Part shown: positions 18,402 through 24,345 of the stretch, in pieces
Layout of the letters: every line of letters begins with the position of its first letter
Position numbering within the stretch: position 1 is the stretch's first letter
Assembly: GCF_018424605.1 (NCBI RefSeq)
Contig: NZ_QTKT01000002.1
Coordinates: 455,707-519,706, forward strand
Reading direction: 5' to 3'
Origin: Marinobacter lipolyticus
GTDB taxonomy: Bacteria; Pseudomonadota; Gammaproteobacteria; Pseudomonadales; Oleiphilaceae
Length of the DNA stretch: 64,000 bases
The notes under the pieces: generated by a model
The model's input: only the letters and a program-made list of their open reading frames with translations
Told to the model about the DNA's origin: nothing
Databases searched by the model: none
Position numbers and translations under genes: made by a program

Positions 18402-19103
18402 TTATAGTCCGCGTCTTACTGACCAGCTCAACTTCGCTGATGCGCGCCTGCTCGTCCCGAAGTTGTGGCTTGCCAATCCCCACATCTTGCTCCTTTGTTT
18501 TGCCAGGTAACTGGCGCGCTTAAACAGCTCATCGTAGGGCTCGCCTCGGCGAATGTGGTAAAGGTGGTTTCCCGGCACGTAGATGAGCCCGTCGCCCTCT
18601 ACCTGAGTGCAGCTCAAGGAGCTGCACCAGGCCTTGCTTATCATTCCGTATAAACCGATGCTATCCATTCCTAATTGGCCAAGGCCTCGGAATGTTTGCT
18701 TATTGAACAGCAGAATGCAGTGATAATGCGGATGATTGTTTGTATTGAACTCTCGGCACCATATGAATCCAACATTAGTGGGGTGGAACCGTTTGCCCTG
18801 GCGTGTCAAAGAGTAGCCGTAGGCTTGTATTCGTGCTTTTAGTGAATCAATGAATTTGCTGAATAATGGGCGGCCTGTGGGGGATTCCCAGTTATAGTGT
18901 TTCGGTAGGCGAAGGTCTATTCGAACTGCTATTGAGTGAGGATGGGTCAATAAGAAATCGCTGATGGTCTCATCGATCCTCTGGAGATATTTGGTTATAA
19001 AGAAACCATGACCTGGTATAAGTTCCATTTTATTGAACCTGCCCTCTTTGGTGAGAGGCAGGTTCGATACGTATTCATGTGGTGATATAGTGTCAAGGCT
19101 CAT
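18402..19103 (-). CDS. Inovirus Gp2 / YagK-YfjJ family protein with HxH motif
   Basis: A 233-residue protein of the inovirus-type Gp2 (YagK/YfjJ C-terminal) family, commonly found on satellite-like islands. The centre holds CREFNTNNHPHYHCILLF; HPHYH resembles the metal-binding HUH motif of rolling-circle replication initiators. Downstream Tyr residues, for example in RASYLAKQRSK, are candidates for a nicking tyrosine. This suggests a replication or relaxase-like function in the excised element, but the family is not well characterised and the tyrosine assignment is a guess. The start at 19103 (MSLDTI) is preferred to an upstream in-frame ATG at 19133. The gene is AT-rich like the rest of this end of the island. 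Confidence 0.75.
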   Translation of the reverse strand: MSLDTISPHEYVSNLPLTKEGRFNKMELIPGHGFFITKYLQRIDETISDFLLTHPHSIAVRIDLRLPKHYNWESPTGRPLFSKFIDSLKARIQAYGYSLTRQGKRFHPTNVGFIWCREFNTNNHPHYHCILLFNKQTFRGLGQLGMDSIGLYGMISKAWCSSLSCTQVEGDGLIYVPGNHLYHIRRGEPYDELFKRASYLAKQRSKMWGLASHNFGTSRRASAKLSWSVRRGL

Positions 19104-19308
19104 TATTGATTCCCTATGTCGGTGCTCCTGCATGTAGAGAACTATTTTGTCAACTCTATTAGTGAGTAACTAATAGTATTTAAAACCTACATGGGTTTGA
19201 TGGATTGTTGAGTCAGAAGGTCGGTCGTTTGATAGGTCGAAATTAACTAATGTTGAAGTATTCGGTCTGCAAAAATGAGGGAGCCTTCTTCCGTTAACCG
19301 GTTGGCAC

Positions 19309-19497
19309 TCAGTAGGCTGCATCTCGCTCTTGGATCTTCCCTGCGATCCAATCATCTATTTCCGAGTCTACCCAGCCGACGGACCTGCCTCCCAAATCAA
19401 TCGGCTTGGGAAACGTTCCTGCGTCGATGTATTTGTAGATAGTCGAGCGGGCGAGGCCAGTCTTTTCCATCACGTTTCTGAGTCTGAGTATTCTCAT
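19309..19497 (-). CDS. alpA: AlpA-family (excisionase-like) DNA-binding regulator
   Basis: A 62-residue protein beginning MRILRLRNVMEKTGLARST with an MerR-like winged helix-turn-helix (TGLARSTIYKYIDAG) and the typical FPKPIDLGGRSVGWVDSEI wing. AlpA proteins activate the integrase and promote excision of P4-like elements (CP4-57 in E. coli is the known case). The ATG at 19497 is preceded by AGGAG; a 51-residue upstream extension is possible but has no family resemblance. It lies divergent from the gene at 19836, with palindromes between them, and on the same strand as the integrase further right. Confidence 0.88.
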   Translation of the reverse strand: MRILRLRNVMEKTGLARSTIYKYIDAGTFPKPIDLGGRSVGWVDSEIDDWIAGKIQERDAAY

Positions 19498-19835
19498 GGC
19501 TATCTCCTGAACGGTTTGTCTCAGAAGATCCAGGGAGGTCAGTAGAAATTTATTGATGCTTCCGGAAGCGAAGTGAGGTACGCCTGAGGCTGCCAGTCCG
19601 TCTTGCCATTGTCGGCTGGGTGTCGAAGCCATGCCCTCTCTAAGCCGCATAGTCGAGATCTGTAATCCATAACTGACTGTATTAACATGTTAAAAATGAC
19701 TAGATACGGCTAGCCAGACAATAGAAGGCACCTAGAAACCGCACAGAATCTACCAAGATACCGTGTAGAAAGACGCAAGAAACATGGTAGAGTAGATCTT
19801 GGTTTATTGTTTTATCTAAAAATCGTAGGTGGTGT
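19498..19835. promoter_or_regulatory. Divergent control region with three inverted repeats
   Basis: No gene is visible in these 338 bp. The region holds a perfect palindrome TTAACATGTTAA (19682-19693), the palindrome GGCTAGCC a little further on, and an 8-bp inverted repeat ACCAAGAT (19752-19759) / ATCTTGGT (19796-19803). AT content rises towards the plus-strand gene. These could be operators for AlpA or for the ribbon-helix-helix-like protein encoded at 19836, or integrase arm sites. Confidence 0.45.
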
Positions 19836-20684
19836 ATGGCTGTCCGCATAAAAGACCGGGAGGTATTGCCCGATAGATTCAAACATTTTTCTGATCAGGA
19901 CCTTGTCTGGCTCTGGGCCATTCTCAGTAATGAATTTACTATCAGCCCACCCGAGTCTTTACGAAATCCTAAGGATTTAGCAGAGTCTTGCGCTAAAGCT
20001 CTAAGTAATAAGAATGCTGGTTATGAAGAGTGGGTTGTTAAAAGTTATCAACAGTGTGTTATTAATGGTCAGATAAGTGAAATTATCGCTAAGCCAGATA
20101 AGAGGCTGATTAGCTGGCTTATGTACAGGCTTGTCGTTGATAATGGTTTTGATTTTGAGCTTAAAGGATTGAAAAATTACTTGGACGATTGGGCGTGCTT
20201 TCTCTTGGCTGTGGATTTGGATGCTAGACCAGGGTCTGAAAAGCTACGTCTTATTAGGGAGATAATGGCGCTTTGGAACCTTCGCATGTTGAGCGATTAT
20301 TCTCTCGACTGGGTTGATGGTAACGATTCCAAGCAAGTTTCTTGGCTTATAAACGAGGGGCTTAAAGCTGGGTTGCCGAACTTGGTGTCCGGAGGGGTAA
20401 ATAATCCTTTGTCGATAAATGAAAGTCTATTAAAGTTTAAGTGTATGTTGGATCAGTCTAGATTCAACTCAAAGATGGAAGAGATGTTAATTAGAGATTT
20501 GAGAAGGAAATGGAGTATAAAAACCAATAAGAAAAGGAATGAGCGATATCAGGTTAATGTATTGCTTCTCCCAGAGACTAAAGAGGGGATAAAGGAGCTG
20601 ATGAAGAGGGATGGTTATAAGACTCAAGGAGAGGTTGTAGATGCCCTTGTGAGCAAGGCCCTCTCCGGGTACGAACACTTGTAG
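19836..20684 (+). CDS. Unknown AT-rich island protein with RHH-like C-terminus
   Basis: I do not recognise this 282-residue protein. The bulk (about 1-225) looks alpha-helical with many Trp and Leu and no known motif. The last 45 residues, after a basic NKKRNERYQVN, read like a ribbon-helix-helix fold: a short beta strand (RYQVNVLLL), a helix (TKEGIKELMKRDG) and a second helix beginning TQGEVVDALV. That would suit an autoregulatory DNA-binding protein. The ATG at 19836 has AGGTGG upstream. Codon use is AT-rich (19 G/C in 60 at 20041-20100), unlike the defence locus and core genes, which indicates foreign origin. It converges on the integrase gene with 39 bp between. Confidence 0.7.
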   Translation: MAVRIKDREVLPDRFKHFSDQDLVWLWAILSNEFTISPPESLRNPKDLAESCAKALSNKNAGYEEWVVKSYQQCVINGQISEIIAKPDKRLISWLMYRLVVDNGFDFELKGLKNYLDDWACFLLAVDLDARPGSEKLRLIREIMALWNLRMLSDYSLDWVDGNDSKQVSWLINEGLKAGLPNLVSGGVNNPLSINESLLKFKCMLDQSRFNSKMEEMLIRDLRRKWSIKTNKKRNERYQVNVLLLPETKEGIKELMKRDGYKTQGEVVDALVSKALSGYEHL

Positions 20685-20697
20685 TATCTAACAGTTC

Positions 20698-20738
20698 AAA
20701 CTGAAGGCTTAGCCACCGAACGGTTATACCTTCAGTTT
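20698..20738. terminator. Possible bidirectional terminator
   Basis: AAACTGAAGG (20698-20707) and CCTTCAGTTT (20729-20738) are exact complements around a 21-nt loop, between the convergent unknown gene and the integrase and overlapping the integrase stop. The loop is long, so this is tentative. Confidence 0.4.
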
Positions 20739-21938
20739 GTTGAGGAAATCTGCCCATGTCTGCATCATTCGCTTTCTTTCTTTCAAACGAGCGGAGCGAT
20801 TGTATGCGGCAGCAACCTGGTTGCGCTGCTTGTGCGCAAGCTGCAGCTCAATGACTTCTGGTGGCCAACCCTGCTCATGGAGCAGTGTCGAAGCTGTTGC
20901 ACGAAAGCCGTGGCCCACCATGGTCGAGCCGTCAAAGCCCATGGATCGGAGTGCGACGTTAATGGTGTTATCGGACAGTGGGCGCCCGGACTTCACAGAC
21001 TCGAAAACCAGGTGCTGGTGGCCGGTGATCGCCTGGAGCTCCTTCAGGACAGAAACCGCTTGTTTGGGCAGGGGGACAATGTGGTCCGGCACTAAGCCGG
21101 CCCGTTTTGCCTTCTGAGTACCTTTCATTCGTTTACCTGGCACAACCCACGTGCCCGACTTCAGGTCGATCTCTGCCCACTCAGCGTTCCTTAGCTCACC
21201 GGGGCGCAGAAACAGCATCGGAGCGAGCTTCAGCGCTGCTCTGGTTGATGCGTGGCCACTGTAGGCATCAATAGCCCGCAACAGTGCTCCCAATTCGTCA
21301 GAGGAGGTGATGGCGGCCCTGTGCTGCGTAGGTACCGTCTTCAATAGGCCTTTCAGTGTGGAAGTCGGGTCTGTTTCAGCTCGCCCTTCTGCGACGGCGT
21401 ACCGATAGATCTCACCAATTCGCTGGCGTATGCGGTGCGCGGTTTCGTGTTTACCCTGATTCTCGATTTCGCGAAGCGTTTCCAGAATCTTGGCTGGCTT
21501 GATGTCTGCGATGGGTAGGTGGCCTAGTTTGGGGTAGGCCCAGGTCTCCAGTCTTCTGCGCGCTACTCTCAAGGTACCTTCGGAGAGCTCTCCTTTTTTC
21601 AGCTTTAGCCATTCTTCCGCAACAACCTTGAAGGTGTCGCTTTTCTCCTGCTCAGCGGCTTTTTCCTGCTTTTTGACCTCATTGGGGTCTACGCCGTCAG
21701 CGATTAATGCTCGTGCCTCAGAGCGCCTCTGCCGGGCGAGCTTCAGTGGTACGTCCGGGTATACCCCCAGAGCCAACGTTTTTTCTTTGCCACCGAACCG
21801 GTACTTCATGCGCCAATACTTGCCCGACGGCTGGATATCCAGGTACATGCCTGCGCCGTCAGAGAGCTTGGTGCGCTTGCCATACTTTTCGAAGCTGGCA
21901 GATTTGATCTGTCTGTCGGTCAGCTTGTCCGTTGCCAT
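20724..21938 (-). CDS. int: P4-type tyrosine recombinase (island integrase)
   Basis: A 404-residue site-specific integrase. An N-terminal DUF4102 arm-binding domain (about 1-90, with SDGAGMYLDIQPSG and LALGVYPDV) is followed by a core-binding domain (about 100-190) and the catalytic domain. The catalytic set is visible: Arg245 (LRPGELR), His343 and Arg346 (HGFR), His369 (LAHK) and Tyr379 (AYNRS). It should integrate and excise the island at the adjacent tRNA-Arg gene, whose 3' end lies 194 bp upstream of its start. The ATG at 21938 is preferred to that at 21953 because GGAGG lies just upstream of it. The gene appears intact. Confidence 0.95.
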   Translation of the reverse strand: MATDKLTDRQIKSASFEKYGKRTKLSDGAGMYLDIQPSGKYWRMKYRFGGKEKTLALGVYPDVPLKLARQRRSEARALIADGVDPNEVKKQEKAAEQEKSDTFKVVAEEWLKLKKGELSEGTLRVARRRLETWAYPKLGHLPIADIKPAKILETLREIENQGKHETAHRIRQRIGEIYRYAVAEGRAETDPTSTLKGLLKTVPTQHRAAITSSDELGALLRAIDAYSGHASTRAALKLAPMLFLRPGELRNAEWAEIDLKSGTWVVPGKRMKGTQKAKRAGLVPDHIVPLPKQAVSVLKELQAITGHQHLVFESVKSGRPLSDNTINVALRSMGFDGSTMVGHGFRATASTLLHEQGWPPEVIELQLAHKQRNQVAAAYNRSARLKERKRMMQTWADFLNKLKV

Positions 21939-22131
21939 TGGGGTATCCTCCATCGGTTGGGGGTATAAAACTTACTATAACGGGGTGCATTTCAGTTTGC
22001 ACCCCCAGATGTACCCCCAAAGGTTGTGGCTGAGCATGGATGTCAATGGATGTTTATGGACTGAGGATGAGGTAAAAGTTGTTTAAAAACGGTAGGTTGT
22101 GGAGGTTGGTGGATCTTGATGGAAGGGTGAC

Positions 22132-22159
22132 TGGTACCCCCGGCAGGACTCGAACCTGC
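22132..22159. other. Presumed attachment site in tRNA 3' half
   Basis: Integrases of this family usually recombine within the tRNA 3' end, leaving the gene restored by a short direct repeat. The 3' portion (CCA, acceptor strand, T arm) is the expected core. The exact crossover cannot be defined because the second copy is outside the window. Confidence 0.5.
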
Positions 22160-22208
22160 TACCTTCCCCTTAGGAGGGGGACGCTCTATCCAGATGAGCT
22201 ACGGGGGC
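22132..22208 (-). tRNA. tRNA-Arg (anticodon CCT)
   Basis: A 77-nt cloverleaf including encoded CCA. The acceptor arm pairs GCCCCCG with CGGGGGT (G-T at the end), the D arm is GCTC/GAGC, the anticodon arm TCCCC/GGGGA with loop CTCCTAA gives anticodon CCT, and the T arm is GCAGG/CCTGC with TTCGAGT. It decodes AGG. The gene is complete although the island is inserted at its 3' end. Confidence 0.97.
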
Positions 22209-22227
22209 TGATCGTCAGAAGGCCGGT

Positions 22228-22256
22228 ATGATAGCGGGCCCGGTGTAGTGTCTCAA
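22228..22256 (-). promoter_or_regulatory. tRNA-Arg promoter
   Basis: On the minus strand, TTGAGA (-35) and TATCAT (-10) are separated by 17 bp and end 20 bp before the tRNA. The spacer contains part of GCGGGCCC/GGGCCCGC, an 8-bp inverted repeat that may also terminate the hydrolase gene upstream. Confidence 0.7.
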
Positions 22257-22270
22257 GGGCCCGCGGGGAT

Positions 22271-22918
22271 TTAGCCCCGATGGTCGGAAACGAAAGGATT
22301 GGTTTCCTTCTCATGGCCAAGGGTGGACATGGGGCCGTGGCCGGGCAGAAAACGGATGTCATCACCCAGTGGAAACAGCTTTTCACGAATGGAGCGTACC
22401 AGGGTGTTGTAGTCGCCTTTGGGAAAATCCGTGCGGCCGATGGAGCCCTGAAACAGCACATCGCCGACCAGCGCCAGTTTCGATGGTGCGTGATAGAAGA
22501 CGACGTGGCCGGGTGTATGGCCGGGGCAGTGCAGCACCTCCAGTGTCTGTTTGCCCAGAGTGACCTGCTCACCATCTTCCAGCCACCGGTCCGGGGTAAA
22601 AATTTCCGGCGCCGGAAAGCCGAACATCTGTGCCTGCATGGGCAGGCCCTGAATCCAGAAGTTATCCTCCTGTTGTGGCCCTTCGATGGGCACATCGAAT
22701 ACCCGTGACAGCTCGGCCGTGCCGCCGGCGTGGTCAATGTGGCCGTGGGTCAGCAGGATCTTTTCCACCTTGACGCCTTCTTCCGCCACTGCGCTTCGTA
22801 TCCTGTCCAGATCGCCGCCGGGATCGACCACCGCTGCCGCCAGGGTTTCGTCGCACCAGATCATGGAACAGTTCTGTTGAAACGGGGTCACAGGAATGAT
22901 TCGGTAATTCAGTGGCAT
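22271..22918 (-). CDS. gloC: GloC/YcbL-type MBL-fold hydrolase (glyoxalase II-like)
   Basis: A 215-residue metallo-beta-lactamase-fold enzyme of the YcbL/GloC group, which hydrolyses S-D-lactoylglutathione and related thioesters. The metal site is complete: THGHIDHAGG (His58, His60, Asp62, His63), CPGHTPGH, LVGDVLF and the late PGHGP. The length fits YcbL and is shorter than classical GloB, which has an extra C-terminal domain. It is transcribed towards the tRNA-Arg gene and diverges from the glycosyltransferase pair by 34 bp. Substrate preference within this superfamily is inferred from overall similarity only. Confidence 0.88.
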   Translation of the reverse strand: MPLNYRIIPVTPFQQNCSMIWCDETLAAAVVDPGGDLDRIRSAVAEEGVKVEKILLTHGHIDHAGGTAELSRVFDVPIEGPQQEDNFWIQGLPMQAQMFGFPAPEIFTPDRWLEDGEQVTLGKQTLEVLHCPGHTPGHVVFYHAPSKLALVGDVLFQGSIGRTDFPKGDYNTLVRSIREKLFPLGDDIRFLPGHGPMSTLGHEKETNPFVSDHRG

Positions 22919-22952
22919 AGTGGTGTCTGTCCGCAGGCTGTACTGATTTGAG

Positions 22953-23723
22953 ATGACTATGGTAAAGGTAATCGGGGCCGGGCTCGAATTTTCAAGCCGG
23001 GTTCAGGAACAGGAGCGCGATTCGTTGTTGTTGAGTGTTGTTGTACCGGTCTGGCAGGAGTCGGCCGCCATTGTGGATACCCTGCAGGCGCTGGCTCCCT
23101 TGCGGGTCGCCGGTCATCAGGTGATTGTGGTGGACGGTGGCAGTACGGACGGCACCGCCCAACGGGCTGAAGGATTTTGTGACCGGGTGGTGGTATCGGA
23201 GCCCGGACGGGCGCTGCAGATGAATGCCGGTGCCCGGGTCGCTACTGGGGATGTTCTGCTGTTTCTGCACGCCGACACCCGCTTGCCGGGGGCAGCCCTG
23301 AAGGCACTGGAGCGCTTCGGTGACAGTGGTAAAGCCTGGGGGCGCTTCAATGTGCGCCTCAGTGGCCGTCGCCCGTTGTTTCGGGTGATTGCCTGGTTGA
23401 TGAATCAGCGCTCGCGCCTGACCGGTATCGCCACCGGTGACCAGGCGCTGTTTGTGCGCCGCCCGGTGTTTGAGGCGCTGCGGGGGTTTTCTCCGATTCC
23501 GCTGATGGAAGATGTGGAATTGTCATCCCGGCTGCGGTTGGTGTCTCGCCCATTCTGCATCAGCGATCCGGTGGTCACCGACAGCCGACGCTGGGAACAG
23601 CAGGGCGCCTGGCGTACCATTGTGCTGATGTGGCGATTGCGCTGGCGCTATTGGCGCGGTGAATCGCCGGACTCTCTTGCTACCGCCTACCGATCGGATA
23701 TCCGTAATGCCCACAAACCCTGA
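22953..23723 (+). CDS. TIGR04283-type family 2 glycosyltransferase
   Basis: A 256-residue GT2-fold protein. The N-terminus has LSVVVPVWQE and VVDGGSTDGT (nucleotide binding), followed by LFLHADTRLP, the acidic metal/nucleotide-sugar site, and later GDQALFVRR and PLMEDVELSSRL typical of the group. The family was named in connection with arsenosugar biosynthesis, but many members sit in genomes with no arsenic genes nearby, and none is seen here. It overlaps the next gene by 17 bp, and that pairing is conserved as I know it. The acceptor is unknown. The ATG at 22953 is taken; an in-frame ATG at 22959 is equally possible. Confidence 0.85.
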   Translation: MTMVKVIGAGLEFSSRVQEQERDSLLLSVVVPVWQESAAIVDTLQALAPLRVAGHQVIVVDGGSTDGTAQRAEGFCDRVVVSEPGRALQMNAGARVATGDVLLFLHADTRLPGAALKALERFGDSGKAWGRFNVRLSGRRPLFRVIAWLMNQRSRLTGIATGDQALFVRRPVFEALRGFSPIPLMEDVELSSRLRLVSRPFCISDPVVTDSRRWEQQGAWRTIVLMWRLRWRYWRGESPDSLATAYRSDIRNAHKP

Positions 23724-24345
23724 TGCCTCTGCACTGGTTATGCAGTTCTCCAAATGGCCGGAAGAGGGCCGGGTGAAAACCCGTCTGATGCCGGAGCTGG
23801 GAGCGAAGGGGGCGATGGACGCGCACATCCGCCTCAGCCTGGCGGTTCTGGATAACCTGATGGCCAGTGGCCTGCCGGTGGAATTCTGGTGGGATCGGCC
23901 AGTGACCACCGTGCCCGAAACCGCAAGCCAGGTGATGGCCACGCTTGCCGCGGGCGGCATCCACACCGCAATTCAGCAGGGCGATCATCTGGGACGGCGT
24001 ATGGAAGGGGCGTTGGCCAGCGGGCTTGCCGGCCATGACAAGGCCCTGGTGGTAGGCAGTGACTGCCCGTCGGTGGATGCAGATTACCTTCGGCAGGCCG
24101 TGGCCGCCCTGGACACCAGCGATGTGGTGCTGGGGCCCTCAAACGATGGTGGCTACGTGCTGATCGGTGTTCGCAGGGTGGTGCCCGGCATGCTGGACAA
24201 CGTGGACTGGGGAACCGAGAGCGTTCTGGACCAGACCTGTGATCGCCTTGCCGGGCACGGTTTGAGCGTCAGCTTGCTGGCGCCTCGCTGGGACGTGGAC
24301 GAGCCTGAGGACTGGCGGCGGTTTCTTCGTCTGGCGGCGTCGTGA
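23707..24345 (+). CDS. TIGR04282/DUF2064 glycosyltransferase-family protein
   Basis: A 212-residue protein with a nucleotidyltransferase-like fold (DUF2064, CofC-like). It shows ALVMQFSKWPEEGRVKTRL at the N-terminus, the nucleotide-binding stretch typical of the family, then VVGSDCPSVDADYL and LGPSNDGGYVLIG. It is partnered with the GT2 protein whose 3' end it overlaps. The start at 23707 gives the family N-terminus; a longer frame upstream lies inside the previous gene. Its last 77 bp overlap the antisense 3' end of the M16 peptidase gene. The pair probably makes and transfers an activated small sugar or phosphonucleotide; the product is not known. Confidence 0.85.
   Translation: MPTNPDASALVMQFSKWPEEGRVKTRLMPELGAKGAMDAHIRLSLAVLDNLMASGLPVEFWWDRPVTTVPETASQVMATLAAGGIHTAIQQGDHLGRRMEGALASGLAGHDKALVVGSDCPSVDADYLRQAVAALDTSDVVLGPSNDGGYVLIGVRRVVPGMLDNVDWGTESVLDQTCDRLAGHGLSVSLLAPRWDVDEPEDWRRFLRLAAS

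Larger units (their letters stand above)
1..22131. mobile_element. Genomic island at tRNA-Arg(CCT), left end outside window
   Basis: A tyrosine integrase reads away from the 3' end of a minus-strand tRNA-Arg gene, the usual layout of an element integrated into a tRNA 3' end. Everything to its left is accessory: recombination genes, a six-gene defence-like locus, an inovirus-type protein, an AlpA regulator and an AT-rich orphan. No phage structural, conjugation or plasmid partition genes are seen here. Composition varies: 20041-20100 has 19 G/C of 60, while the helicase genes are near 55 percent. The far attachment repeat was not found and should lie left of base 1. Confidence 0.85.

Noticed and set aside
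1..22131. Intact prophage
   Set aside because: No capsid, tail, terminase or lysis genes are visible; YqaJ and Gp2-like genes alone fit an integrative island or satellite better.
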